Notes under the pieces: generated by a model
Told to the model about the DNA's origin: nothing
What the model saw: the letters and a program-made list of their open reading frames with translations, nothing else
Database searches by the model: none
Origin: Xanthomonas arboricola
GTDB lineage: Bacteria; Pseudomonadota; Gammaproteobacteria; Xanthomonadales; Xanthomonadaceae
Direction of reading: 5' to 3'
NCBI RefSeq assembly: GCF_003353015.1
Contig: NZ_QREM01000007.1
Coordinates: 134,403 to 198,402, forward strand
Length of the DNA stretch: 64,000 bases
Made by a program: the position numbers and the translations under genes
Part shown: piece by piece, positions 24,644 to 33,477 of the stretch
Position numbering within the stretch: the stretch's first letter is position 1
Layout of the letters: every line of letters begins with the position of its first letter

Positions 24644-24686
24644 GACTACACCTGTCGTCACGCCTACGGTAGCGACAACTGTAGTC
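24644..24686 (+). promoter_or_regulatory. Promoter with two BlaI/MecI-type operators
   Basis: Two near-identical inverted sites share the TACA-type half-site of BlaI/MecI operators: GACTACA CC TGTCGTC (24644-24659) and AGCGACA AC TGTAGTC (24671-24686). Each is an imperfect dyad, and the pair is also inverted as a whole (GACTACA at the left end, TGTAGTC at the right). Their centres are 27 bp apart. TTGACT (24642-24647), 17 bases, and TACGGT (24665-24670) could be the promoter, so the sites would cover the -35 box and the start region. Repressor binding is inferred. Confidence 0.7.
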
Positions 24687-24698
24687 ATGGAGAGCGGC

Positions 24699-25085
24699 AT
24701 GCGCGGCAAGACCATCGGGGACCAGGAGCTGGCCCTGCTGCAACACATCGAAGAACACCGGCACGCCAGTGTCGGTGAGGTGGCGGCCGCGTTCGGTGAG
24801 CCGCGCGGGCTGGCGCGCTCGACCGTGCTGACCATGATGGAGCGGCTGCGTGCCAAGGGCTTTCTGCGCCGCAAGCAGGTGCATGGCATGTACCGCTACA
24901 GCGCCACCAGCGGGCAGGACGCAGTCGTGCGTTCGGCCGTGGGGCAGTTCGTGGAAAAGACCCTGCAGGGCTCGGTGTCGCCGTTCGTGGCGTGGATGTC
25001 GCAGCGCGCCGAGGTCAGCGACAGCGAGCTGGCCGAGCTCGAAGCCCTGGTCGCCAAGCTGCAATCGCAGCGCAAGGAGGATTGA
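24699..25085 (+). CDS. BlaI/MecI/CopY-family transcriptional repressor
   Basis: A 128-residue winged-helix regulator of the BlaI/CopY family (Pfam PF03965). The DNA-binding part has ASVGEVAAAFGEPRGLARSTV followed by TMMERLRAKGFLRRK, the standard recognition helix and wing. The C-terminal helices (DSELAELEALVAKLQ) form the dimer and cleavage region. I chose the ATG at 24699 over 24687 because GGAGA lies 6 bases before it and nothing precedes the earlier ATG. It is directly followed, after 2 bases, by the M56 peptidase gene, so the two form a sensor-protease/repressor pair. Autoregulation through the two upstream sites is likely. Confidence 0.92.
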   Translation: MRGKTIGDQELALLQHIEEHRHASVGEVAAAFGEPRGLARSTVLTMMERLRAKGFLRRKQVHGMYRYSATSGQDAVVRSAVGQFVEKTLQGSVSPFVAWMSQRAEVSDSELAELEALVAKLQSQRKED

Positions 25086-25087
25086 GC

Positions 25088-26929
25088 ATGTCGCCACTGA
25101 TCGAATCGCTGTTATGGAAGCTCGGCGCCACCAGCGTGCAGACCGCCGTGCTGGCGTTGGTGGTGTGGGTGCTGTGCCGCGGCGTGCAGCGCCTGCCGGC
25201 CGCCACGCAAACCTGGTTGTGGTGGCTGGTGGGAGTGCAGGCGGTGGTCGGCCTGCTGTGGAACGCGCCGCTGCAGTTGCCGGTGTTGCCCGCCGCCACG
25301 CCCACGCCTGCCTTGATGGCCGGCGACAGCCTGGCGCCGATGGTGATGGCCAATGCCACTGCCTCCGGTGCGAGTGCGGTCGCCAACGCGACTGCCGCAG
25401 ACGTGCTGCAGGGTGCAAGCGGTCCGTCCTGGGCGCTGTGGCTGGCCGTGTTGTGGGTTGCCGGCGTTGCGGTGATGGCGCTCGGCACCCTGCGCGCCTA
25501 CCGTCGCAGCCGCGCCCTGGTCCGCGCTGCCGCACCGTGTACCGATCGTGCGCTGGTGGCCGCACTGCGCATGGCCGCAGAGGCACACGGCCTGCCGCAG
25601 CCGCCGGACATCCGTCTGTCGCAGCAGATCGCCTCGCCGCAGTTGATCGGCCCCTGGCGCCCGGTACTGCTGCTGCCCGCCGCACGCCTGCCGCAGATGG
25701 CCGACGACGATCTGGACATGGCGCTGACCCATGAACTGATCCATCTGCGCCGGCGCGATCTGTGGTGGGGCCTGCTGCCGTCGCTGGCGCAACACCTGTT
25801 CTTCTTCCACCCGCTGGTGCATCTGGCCGCGCGCGAATACGCCACCGCCCGCGAGGCCGCCTGCGATGCCGCGGTGGTCGCAGGCCATCGGCATTGCCGC
25901 CACGACTATGGCCGGCTGTTGCTGCAACTGGGCGTGGCACCGCGCCCGCATGGTGGCGTGGCCAGCGCCTCGCCATCCTTCCTCAGCCTCAAACGGAGAT
26001 TGCTCATGTTGCAGAACCCGACCTCGTTCCCGCGGTTTGGCGCGGCGCTGATCCTGGGCGCGGTGGCCATCACCGGCGTGCTGCCGCTGCGCCTGGTGGC
26101 GATGCCCACCGCGCCGGCTGCTGCTGCCGCATCAACGACCACATCCGCCAGGCCCGCTGCGGTCAGGTCCGGCACGGTTGCACCGGCCACCGCGGCGGCC
26201 GCCGCACCGGCTGCTACGGCAGCGAACGCCGCACCGGCAAACGCCGCCGCACCGGCTGCAGGGGCGTCATCGGCAAGCCAGACCTTCACCACCACGTCCA
26301 CGCACGGCCAGATCAACCTGTCGCATGACCCCGACCGCGATGCCTACGTGCTGCTGCAGGGCAACGACAGCGTCATGAATGGCTCGGTGGACGATCTCAA
26401 GCATGTGCGTCGTCTGGCCGGCAAGGATGCTCAGCTGATGTGGTTCCGCAAGGATGGCAAGCAGTACCTCGTGCGCGATCCCGACACCTTCAAGCGCATC
26501 AATGCGGTGTATGCGCCAATCACCGCGTTGGGCCAGGCGCAGGGCGCGCTGGGCGAGCGCCAGGGCAAGCTCGGCAAACAGCAGGGCGAGTTGGGTGCAC
26601 AGATGGGTGAGCTGGGTGCACGTGCTGCCGATGCTGCCGCAAAGCGCGTCAATGCATCCCTGCGCGATACCGATGCGCACACGCAACAGGCCGCCGAGCG
26701 TGCGGCGCAGGCAGCAGAACGCGCAGTCCGTCAGGCCGAACAGGCCATGCAGCGCAGCGGCGCCCAACAGCGGATGCAGGCACGGGCCAGGCAGCAGGCG
26801 GCGCTGGCCACCGAGCAGGCAGATCTGGCCAGCCAGCAGGCCGCTGCCAGCGTCCGCGCCGACCAGCAAGCCCGGCGCATCATGCGCGAGGCGATCGCAC
26901 AGGGGCTGGCCACGCAGATCGAGGGCTGA
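25088..26929 (+). CDS. M56 (BlaR1-type) membrane metallopeptidase with Gly/Gln heptad domain
   Basis: A 613-residue membrane zinc peptidase. N-terminal membrane segments surround a cytosolic M56 domain with H215-E216-x-x-H219 (HELIH) and a likely third ligand at E256 (REAACD). In BlaR1/MecR1 this domain cuts or triggers cutting of the partner repressor. A further membrane segment near 320-335 leads to an Ala/Thr linker. The C-terminus is not a penicillin-binding domain: residues 481-515 are five seven-residue units of type LGxxQGx, then about 100 residues of Ala/Gln/Arg-rich coiled coil. AAGGAGG precedes the ATG. The signal sensed is therefore unlikely to be a beta-lactam bound covalently. 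Confidence 0.9.
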   Translation: MSPLIESLLWKLGATSVQTAVLALVVWVLCRGVQRLPAATQTWLWWLVGVQAVVGLLWNAPLQLPVLPAATPTPALMAGDSLAPMVMANATASGASAVANATAADVLQGASGPSWALWLAVLWVAGVAVMALGTLRAYRRSRALVRAAAPCTDRALVAALRMAAEAHGLPQPPDIRLSQQIASPQLIGPWRPVLLLPAARLPQMADDDLDMALTHELIHLRRRDLWWGLLPSLAQHLFFFHPLVHLAAREYATAREAACDAAVVAGHRHCRHDYGRLLLQLGVAPRPHGGVASASPSFLSLKRRLLMLQNPTSFPRFGAALILGAVAITGVLPLRLVAMPTAPAAAAASTTTSARPAAVRSGTVAPATAAAAAPAATAANAAPANAAAPAAGASSASQTFTTTSTHGQINLSHDPDRDAYVLLQGNDSVMNGSVDDLKHVRRLAGKDAQLMWFRKDGKQYLVRDPDTFKRINAVYAPITALGQAQGALGERQGKLGKQQGELGAQMGELGARAADAAAKRVNASLRDTDAHTQQAAERAAQAAERAVRQAEQAMQRSGAQQRMQARARQQAALATEQADLASQQAAASVRADQQARRIMREAIAQGLATQIEG

Positions 26930-27133
26930 TCGGCGCAGGCTGCGCGCCGAAGCCGTGCACACGCAGGCGGCGAGCAGACAACGCCATCCGGCCGGCTGCA
27001 GTGACTGCGTCAAACCAGCTCCGCGCCGCATGCGCCCTGCAAGCACGCAGGGCCGGCGACAGGCAGTGATGGTTGATTCGCTTGTGCCGCTGCTCGCCGA
27101 TACTGTGCAGCAGGCGCAGACGGCGGGCAGGCG

Positions 27134-28285
27134 ATGACGTACCGGGTGGTGGTGGTGGGTGGCTTCGGGCATTTCGGCGCGCGCATCGTGCGGGCGCTGG
27201 CGGCCACGGCGCAGATCCAGGTGATCGCGGCCGGGCGGCACCCCGGCGATGTGGCGACCACGTGGCCGGGTGTCGCACCCGGCCGCATCACCGCCTGCCG
27301 ACTGGACACCGCGGCAAGCGATTTTGCCGCGCAACTGGCGGCCACTGCCGCCGATGCAGTGGTGCATACCGCAGGCCCGTTCCAGGGCCAGGACTACGCC
27401 GTGGCGCGCACCTGCCTGCAGGCCGGCATGCACTACATCGACCTGGCCGACGGCCGCACCTTCGTCCGCGATTTCCCCGCGGCACTGGATGCAGTGGCAA
27501 GGCAGGCGCAGCGCGTGGCCATCAGCGGCGCCAGCACCTTGCCGGCGCTGTCGAGCGCCGTCATCGATGCCTTGCTGCCGCGTTTTTCTGCCCTGCGCGA
27601 TATCCGCATGGTCATCGCGCCCGCACAGGGCACCCCGTTGGGCCTGGCCACCGTGCGTGCGGTGCTGTCGTACTGCGGCACGCCGTTCACATGGCTGCAT
27701 GAGGGCCGCTGGCAAACGGTGGTGGGCTGGGCCAGACCCAGGCGCGTGCAGTTCGCCCAGCTCGCGCCGCGGCTTGCGTCCGCGTGCGATGTGCCCGATC
27801 ACGATTTATTGCCGCAGCGCTATCCAGGCGTGCAGACCGTGCAATTCCGCGCAGCGTTGGAGGTGGGATTCCTGCAGCGCTGCCTTGCTGGCATCGCCTG
27901 GCTACGCCAGCACGGCGTGCCACTGCCGATGGCGCGTCTGGCCGACGTGTTTGCACGTGCTGCACGCTGGTTCGATCGCGTCGGCACCGACCTCGGTGGC
28001 ATGCGCGTGGAGCTGCGAGGCACCGGCCACGGCCACCTCAGCGATCGCCAGCCGCTACTGCTGCAGTGGGACCTCACTGCCCCGATGCTGCACGGCCCGG
28101 AAATTCCCTGTTTCGCCGCGATCCTGCTGGTGCGCAAGCTGGCCGCAGGGCAGGCGTTGCCGATCGGCGCGCATGCCTGCATGGGCCTGTTGTCGCTGGC
28201 CGAATTCGAGCAGGCGTTTGCCGCGTGGCAGATGACGACTGCGGTATCGGAAGTGCACCAGCAACCATGTGCGGCGCGGGACTGA
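27134..28285 (+). CDS. Saccharopine dehydrogenase-like NAD(P)-binding protein
   Basis: A 383-residue protein with an N-terminal Rossmann fold: VVVVGGFGHFGARIVRAL at residues 5-22 is the dinucleotide site. Then come HTAGPFQGQDYAVARTCL and HYIDLADG, typical of the saccharopine dehydrogenase NADP-binding family (PF03435). The C-terminal half is a larger substrate domain without a recognised motif. Most bacterial members outside lysine metabolism have no known substrate. The ribosome site is weak. It stands alone, about 200 bases after the M56 gene on the same strand. Confidence 0.85.
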   Translation: MTYRVVVVGGFGHFGARIVRALAATAQIQVIAAGRHPGDVATTWPGVAPGRITACRLDTAASDFAAQLAATAADAVVHTAGPFQGQDYAVARTCLQAGMHYIDLADGRTFVRDFPAALDAVARQAQRVAISGASTLPALSSAVIDALLPRFSALRDIRMVIAPAQGTPLGLATVRAVLSYCGTPFTWLHEGRWQTVVGWARPRRVQFAQLAPRLASACDVPDHDLLPQRYPGVQTVQFRAALEVGFLQRCLAGIAWLRQHGVPLPMARLADVFARAARWFDRVGTDLGGMRVELRGTGHGHLSDRQPLLLQWDLTAPMLHGPEIPCFAAILLVRKLAAGQALPIGAHACMGLLSLAEFEQAFAAWQMTTAVSEVHQQPCAARD

Positions 28286-28344
28286 CGCCGCGTCCAGCCT
28301 TCGTTCACCAAGCAACGCGGCAAACAATGCCCCCCGCATCGACC

Positions 28345-30084
28345 TCAAGGTGCGTCCATCAACGGAATCACCTCGCGGTCCTGCGCCTCCACCGCCACCA
28401 GGCGCTGCAGCAGCAGCGACAAGGTCACCACGTCCTGGTGGTTGTGCTCGGCCACCCGGCGCAGGTTGCGCGCGCTGCCGCCGCGCAGGTAGCTCAGCCA
28501 GGCGGCCGGGGCCTCGGAGCCGGGCAGGTCGTCCTCGCGCACCACGCGCAGCAGTTGCCGTTCGATGGTGGCCAGCTTGCAGTTCTCCCAGGTGCCGCGA
28601 TAACGCCGGCGCGTGGGGAACAGCAGGTCCACATGGTCCAGCGCGGAGATCGGGTCGCCGCGGCGCGCCAGCCGGTAGCGCGTCTTCAACAGCGGCGCGT
28701 CGTAGCAGCGGCCGTTGTAGCTGGACAGCACCGTCTGCGGCGCCAGCCAGCTGCGGAACAGGTCCAGCATCGCGCTTTCGGCCGCCATCGTGGACATCAT
28801 CAGCTGGCGCACGCGCAGCCCGCTGCCCTGCGCAGCGTCGATGTGCCAGTCGGCCACGCCGATCATGAAGGCGCGCGTGCCGGTGCCGCCGGCCAGGCCG
28901 GTGGTTTCGGTGTCGAAGAACAATAGATCCATCGGGTCCACCGCGTCCTCGCGCTTGGCAAAGGCCAGCGACAATGCGTCGTGTGGGATCGGCTGCGGCA
29001 GGAAGGCTTCGATCAGGTGCAGGCCGGGCGCGATCTCGTTGCCGGGCAGCTGCCGATCGGTGGAGGCCACACGCAGCGGCGCATGCGCCGGGACCGCGCG
29101 CTCGCGCAGGCCGATCATCCTGCGCAGGCCGGCGCTATCGGTGCGTCGCTGCGGTGCCGGCGGTGCGGCGGGCGCAGCAGGTGTCGCGCGCACCGCCGGC
29201 ATGCGCGCGGCCGCATCGGCCGCCGCGCCTGCCGGCCTGTGGCGCACCTCGTGCTCCACCCAGGCAAACGCCGAGGCATCGCGCGCAGGCGGTGCGGCAA
29301 CCGGCGCCTGCAAGCTGCGGCGCGTCATGGCCGCTGCGATGTCCTGCGTGTGCGGGGCCTGCGCCGTGTCTGCGGCGCTTGCCTGTGCATGCCGTGCGGT
29401 GTCGGCGCGCACTGCCGGGCGCCACCCGGGCGAGGCGGCACCCGGCGCAGGCTGACGTTGCGCCCGCGTGGGCATCACTGCATCGTCCTTGCGCGGCGCA
29501 GGTGTCATGCCACCCACCTGACGACGCAGCAAGCGCAGGCGTTCTGCGCTGACGCCAGGGCCGTTGGCAGGCACTGGCGTTGCCGGGTCTTGCGGCGGCG
29601 CTGCCGCTGCAGCCATCGCGGTGGCGGCGCCCGTGCGCGCGCTGCCTGCAACGGTGCTCACGCTGGCCGCATCACCCGGCCTACGCGTGACCACCGCGGA
29701 GCGCAGCGGCTGCGCAGACGAACGCGCGGCGTCGTCGCTCGCCACCGCGGAGGGGTCATCGTCCAGGCCGCCGCGCGCGCTTGTCGGTGCAGCGCAGGGC
29801 GGCGCGAGGCCGCTGCGCCCTGCACCCTGCAACCGCGATGCACCCATTCCCGCCGGCGCGGCATCCTCGGCAGGAATGCGCTGCGCGCCTTGCCGTGCCG
29901 TCGCCTGCGGCACGCCACGCGCGCCGGCACCGGGGTGCGATGGCGACACGCCGCCCACACCGTCGCCACCCGCATCCATCGCAGGCAGCGGCTCCACGCC
30001 CTGCGCAGCCGCCACCGGTGCACGCACCTCGGCGTGCCCGGCCTGGCGCCGCAACAGCCGCAGCCGGTCCGCACTCACACGCAT
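28345..30084 (-). CDS. mrfB: MrfB/YprB-like DEDD exonuclease with long repeat-bearing N-terminus
   Basis: 579 residues. The C-terminal ~190 residues are an RNase H-like exonuclease domain (YprB type, PF13482): D391 and E393 in FFDTETTG, SSYNGRCYDAPLLKTRYRL, a DHVDLLFP aspartate, and HNHQDVVTL near the end. The first ~380 residues are low-complexity Ala/Pro/Arg sequence with no domain. Residues 3-15 (VSADRLRLLRRQA) recur at 178-190 as VSAERLRLLRRQV. The ATG at 30084 lies inside the helicase gene (10-base overlap with its end), which suggests coupling. In Bacillus subtilis the YprA/YprB pair (MrfA/MrfB) repairs mitomycin C damage, so a repair role is inferred here. Confidence 0.85.
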   Translation of the reverse strand: MRVSADRLRLLRRQAGHAEVRAPVAAAQGVEPLPAMDAGGDGVGGVSPSHPGAGARGVPQATARQGAQRIPAEDAAPAGMGASRLQGAGRSGLAPPCAAPTSARGGLDDDPSAVASDDAARSSAQPLRSAVVTRRPGDAASVSTVAGSARTGAATAMAAAAAPPQDPATPVPANGPGVSAERLRLLRRQVGGMTPAPRKDDAVMPTRAQRQPAPGAASPGWRPAVRADTARHAQASAADTAQAPHTQDIAAAMTRRSLQAPVAAPPARDASAFAWVEHEVRHRPAGAAADAAARMPAVRATPAAPAAPPAPQRRTDSAGLRRMIGLRERAVPAHAPLRVASTDRQLPGNEIAPGLHLIEAFLPQPIPHDALSLAFAKREDAVDPMDLLFFDTETTGLAGGTGTRAFMIGVADWHIDAAQGSGLRVRQLMMSTMAAESAMLDLFRSWLAPQTVLSSYNGRCYDAPLLKTRYRLARRGDPISALDHVDLLFPTRRRYRGTWENCKLATIERQLLRVVREDDLPGSEAPAAWLSYLRGGSARNLRRVAEHNHQDVVTLSLLLQRLVAVEAQDREVIPLMDAP

Positions 30085-32576
30085 GCAAGCACGTCCAGCG
30101 CCAGGTCCTCGTCCACCTGGGTGGCATGCCGCAACGGCGCATCCGCATCGAACAGCAGCGCCAGCACCGTCAACGCCAGCGACTTGGGCGACTCGCCCTT
30201 GCATTCCTCATGCGCGGCCAGCACCGGGCCCACGCAAGCCGGGCAGCCGGCGCTGCAATCGCACCGCCGCACCAGCTCGTCGGCGCGCTGCAGCAGCTCG
30301 GCCTGGCGCAGCCACAGCGGCTCGCTCAGGCCCACGCCGCCGGGGAAGTTGTCGTACAGGTACACCGTGGGCACGAATGCCTGCTGCAACTCCACCGCGC
30401 CTTCTTCGCCTTCGTCCACGCCGCGCAGCTGCCCGCGCCCGGTCTGGTCGGCCACCGCAAACCACGCACCGTCGCCATTGCCCACGGCTTTTTGCAGGTC
30501 GCGCGCATCGGCCATCACCGCCACCGTGGCCACCACGTGCAGCGCGTAGGCGGCGCCCAGGAATCCATCCAGCGCATCCTGCTTGGACGCGAACGCCTTG
30601 CCCAGCGTGGCCTGCGGCAGCTGCCACCACACCGCGGTGGTGTGCAGTTCCTGGTCGGGCAGGTTGACCGGGCCATAACCGATGTTCTCGTGCGTGTAAT
30701 AGCGGATCTTCTTGTAGCCGGACACGCGCCGCACCACATGCACCTCGCCATGATGCGAGTCGCCACGCCCGGCCACGCCGCCGTCGAAGCGGTCCAGCAC
30801 CTTGAGCTTGGTGTAGTCGATGCTGTCGGTGTAGTAGTCCACGTGGGTGCGCGTGACATAGGCCTTGCGGCCTTCCCAGTCCAGCCGCTCCACCTGGTAC
30901 GGCGTGCTCTGCACCATGTGGATGGCGCCTTCGTACAAGGTCAGCGCCGCGGCCGAGTAATCCACCTCGGCAATGATCTGCTGCTTGCCGTCGCTCTTGT
31001 CCACCACCACGAAGTTGCCGTCGGCCACCGAGCGCAGGCTCACCGCATTGGCCGGGTAGCTGTCGGCGATCCACTCCCAGCGGTCGCCTTCCTGGTGGAT
31101 CACTTCGCTCTCGGCCAGCGCTTCCAGGAACACCAGCGGGTCGATCGGCCCGAACGGCTCGCTGGCAATGAACGGCAATTCGAACGCCGCGCAGCGGATG
31201 TGGTCGAACAGGATCAGCGGCTGGTCCGGCGCAATGCGCGCATGCTCGGGCGAGGCATCGGCAAAGAAATCCGGGTGCCGCACCACGTACTGGTCCAGCG
31301 GTTGCGAGCTGGCCACCAGCACGCCCAGCGCCGGTTGCTGGCGCCGCCCGGCACGGCCGAAGCGCTGCCAGGTCGCCGCCACGCTGCCGGGGTAGCCGTT
31401 GAGGATCACCACGTCCAGCGCGCCGATATCCACGCCCAGCTCCAGTGCCGAGGTGGAGACGATGCCGTCGATGTTGCCGGCGCGCATCGCGCGCTCCACC
31501 TCGCGCCGCTCGGTGGGCAGGTAGCCGCCGCGGTAGGCACGGATGCGTGGCGGCTTGCGCGGGTCGTGGTCGAAGATGTCCTTCAGGTACTTGGTCAGCA
31601 CTTCCACCATCAGCCGCGTCTGCGCGAACACCAGCGTCTTCAGCCCGCTCTTGATCGCGATGCGCGCGATGCGGTTGCTCTGCGAACGTGCCGACGCGCG
31701 CAGGCCCAGGTCCGCATTGACCACCGGCGGGTTCCACAGCAGCACGTGCTTGTCGCCGGTGGGCGCGCCGGACTCGGTGATCGCATGCACCTGTTCCTCG
31801 ATCAAGGCCTGCGCGTGCGCATGCGGGTTGCCGATGGTGGCCGAGCACAGGATGAACTGCGGGTTGGCACCGTAGAACGCGCAGATGCGCTTGAGCCGGC
31901 GCAGCACGTTGGTGACGTGGCTGCCGAACACCCCGCGGTAGGTGTGGATCTCGTCGATCACCACATAGCGCAGGTTCTCGAAGAACTGCGCCCACTTGGT
32001 GTGATGCGGCAGGATCGCCTGGTGCAGCATGTCCGGGTTGCTCACCACGATGTCGCCATGCAGGCGGATCGCCTGGCGCGCATCGCCCGGCGTGTCGCCG
32101 TCGAAAGTGAAGGCCTTCACCCCCAGCGCGCCGGCGCGGTTCAACTCCAGCAGCTCGGCCACCTGGTCCTGCGCCAGCGCCTTGGTCGGGAACAGGTACA
32201 GCGCCTTGGCCCCGGAAGTCATCGCCGCGCTCACCACCGGCAACGTGTAGCACAGCGACTTGCCCGAGGCGGTGGGCGTCACGATCGCCACATGCTCGCC
32301 GCGCTGGGTGGCCGCCCAGGCGTCGGCCTGGTGGCTGTAGAGCTGGCTGATGCCGCGCGCGCGCAAGGCGTCGGCCAGCGCGGCCGGCACGTCGTCGGGG
32401 ATCGGCGCATAGCGGCCCTCGCGGCCGGGCAGGGTGAAGCTGCCGGTGATGCGGTCGTGGTAACGCCGTTCCAGGCGCTGCGTGAGCAGTGCGCCATCGC
32501 GGCTGGGCCGGCCATCGGTGGTGGCCAGCGCGCGTTCGGCGGTTTCGGTGCGGGGAGCGAGGGCAAACGGAGGCAT
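30075..32576 (-). CDS. mrfA: MrfA/YprA-like DEAD/DEAH helicase with DUF1998 C-terminus
   Basis: An 833-residue superfamily 2 helicase. Motif I is TPTASGKS (residues 103-107 ASGKS), motif II is DEIH (208-211), motif III-type CSAT follows, and the second RecA domain has QRFGRAGR. The C-terminal DUF1998/MZB-type region carries a four-cysteine cluster, CDCSAGCPAC, that should bind zinc. I chose the ATG at 32576 because GGGAG lies 7 bases before it; the in-frame ATG at 32600 has no ribosome site. The 3' end overlaps the exonuclease gene by 10 bases. Together they match the mitomycin-repair helicase/nuclease pair. Confidence 0.93.
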   Translation of the reverse strand: MPPFALAPRTETAERALATTDGRPSRDGALLTQRLERRYHDRITGSFTLPGREGRYAPIPDDVPAALADALRARGISQLYSHQADAWAATQRGEHVAIVTPTASGKSLCYTLPVVSAAMTSGAKALYLFPTKALAQDQVAELLELNRAGALGVKAFTFDGDTPGDARQAIRLHGDIVVSNPDMLHQAILPHHTKWAQFFENLRYVVIDEIHTYRGVFGSHVTNVLRRLKRICAFYGANPQFILCSATIGNPHAHAQALIEEQVHAITESGAPTGDKHVLLWNPPVVNADLGLRASARSQSNRIARIAIKSGLKTLVFAQTRLMVEVLTKYLKDIFDHDPRKPPRIRAYRGGYLPTERREVERAMRAGNIDGIVSTSALELGVDIGALDVVILNGYPGSVAATWQRFGRAGRRQQPALGVLVASSQPLDQYVVRHPDFFADASPEHARIAPDQPLILFDHIRCAAFELPFIASEPFGPIDPLVFLEALAESEVIHQEGDRWEWIADSYPANAVSLRSVADGNFVVVDKSDGKQQIIAEVDYSAAALTLYEGAIHMVQSTPYQVERLDWEGRKAYVTRTHVDYYTDSIDYTKLKVLDRFDGGVAGRGDSHHGEVHVVRRVSGYKKIRYYTHENIGYGPVNLPDQELHTTAVWWQLPQATLGKAFASKQDALDGFLGAAYALHVVATVAVMADARDLQKAVGNGDGAWFAVADQTGRGQLRGVDEGEEGAVELQQAFVPTVYLYDNFPGGVGLSEPLWLRQAELLQRADELVRRCDCSAGCPACVGPVLAAHEECKGESPKSLALTVLALLFDADAPLRHATQVDEDLALDVLACV

Positions 32577-32747
32577 ACGGCGGCTCCCAAAGAGGGGCAT
32601 GAGACAGGGGAGGTGTCTCAGGGTATGAGACCGCGGCCAAACCGGCGAGCCTGTGTCACTGAGCGGATTCAGCAAGCCGGGTATTCTGGTGGCCCCGCCG
32701 CGTCACCGTTGCCTGCACGGCGGGTTCCCCCCTCTCGAAGAACCGCC

Positions 32748-33410
32748 GTGCCCGTTTCCCCCAGCCTCACCGCCCCGCACTACAAGACCCGCTCCGCTCG
32801 CCGTGCCGATGTGATCGTGCATGCCGCCGGCCTGTTCCTGGCCATCGTCGGCGGTGCCTGGATGGTCTGGCGCGCCCACGCCAACCAGACCATGCTGCTG
32901 GCCACCTGCGTGTACGCGCTGGGGCTGCTGGTGATGTTCGGCTGTTCGGCGGCCTACAACTTCGCCCCGCCGCAGCGCCAGCCGATGCTGCGCAAGTTCG
33001 ATCACGCCGGCATCTTCGTCATGATTGCCGGCTCCTACACGCCGTTCCTGCTGGTTGCCCTGGACGGCACCTGGCGCTGGGCGATGATCCTGGGCGTGTG
33101 GGGCGTGGCCCTGTTCGGCGTGTTTGCCAAGCTGTTTTTGCCCGGCATCGCCAAGGGCTTCTGGGTGGCGATCTACCTGCTGCTGGGCTGGGCCGGCATC
33201 GTGGTGATCAAGCCGTTCGTCGCCGGCCTGGACAGCACCGTGCTCTGGCTGATCGCCGCCGGCGGCGCGTTCTACACCGTGGGCGTCACCTTCTACGTGC
33301 GCAAGTCGCTGGTCTACAACCGCGCCATCTGGCACGCCCACGTGCTGGGCGGCGCGCTGTCGCACTGGTGCGCCATCTGGTTGTGCCTGCGGCCGTTGGG
33401 TGGGGTGTAG
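32748..33410 (+). CDS. Hemolysin III (HlyIII/AdipoR-type) membrane protein
   Basis: A 220-residue protein with seven hydrophobic segments, of the HlyIII family (PF03006). Conserved blocks: KFDHAGIFVMIAGSYTPF in the middle and HAHVLGGALSHW at the end, whose Asp and two His (HxxxxxxxxH) form part of a metal site in this superfamily. The first metal-site block, usually SxxYH, reads SAAYN here, so one histidine ligand is replaced by Asn. The likely start is GTG at 32748; no in-frame ATG precedes the first membrane helix. Despite the name, hemolytic activity is unproven for most members. Confidence 0.85.
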   Translation: MPVSPSLTAPHYKTRSARRADVIVHAAGLFLAIVGGAWMVWRAHANQTMLLATCVYALGLLVMFGCSAAYNFAPPQRQPMLRKFDHAGIFVMIAGSYTPFLLVALDGTWRWAMILGVWGVALFGVFAKLFLPGIAKGFWVAIYLLLGWAGIVVIKPFVAGLDSTVLWLIAAGGAFYTVGVTFYVRKSLVYNRAIWHAHVLGGALSHWCAIWLCLRPLGGV

Positions 33411-33454
33411 CCAGGTCGGCCGCCTCGCCCGGCGCAGCCGACTTGCCTCACCCT

Positions 33455-33476
33455 GAGTGATACTTTAGTGTCACTC
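33455..33476. promoter_or_regulatory. Palindromic operator of the toxin-antitoxin operon
   Basis: A 22-bp imperfect palindrome, GAGTGA-x-ACT...AGT-x-TCACTC, ends one base before the antitoxin ATG at 33478. Phd/YefM antitoxins bind such sites to repress their own operon. No ribosome-binding sequence fits between it and the ATG. Confidence 0.7.
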
Positions 33477-33477
33477 C

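Noticed and set aside
24699..26929. Beta-lactamase regulation (BlaI/BlaR1 in the strict sense)
   Set aside because: No beta-lactamase gene is adjacent and the M56 protein lacks a penicillin-binding sensor domain, so antibiotic resistance control is not supported.
32703..33365. 220-codon minus-strand frame opposite the HlyIII gene
   Set aside because: His/Gln-rich shadow; the plus-strand frame has clear membrane helices and family motifs.
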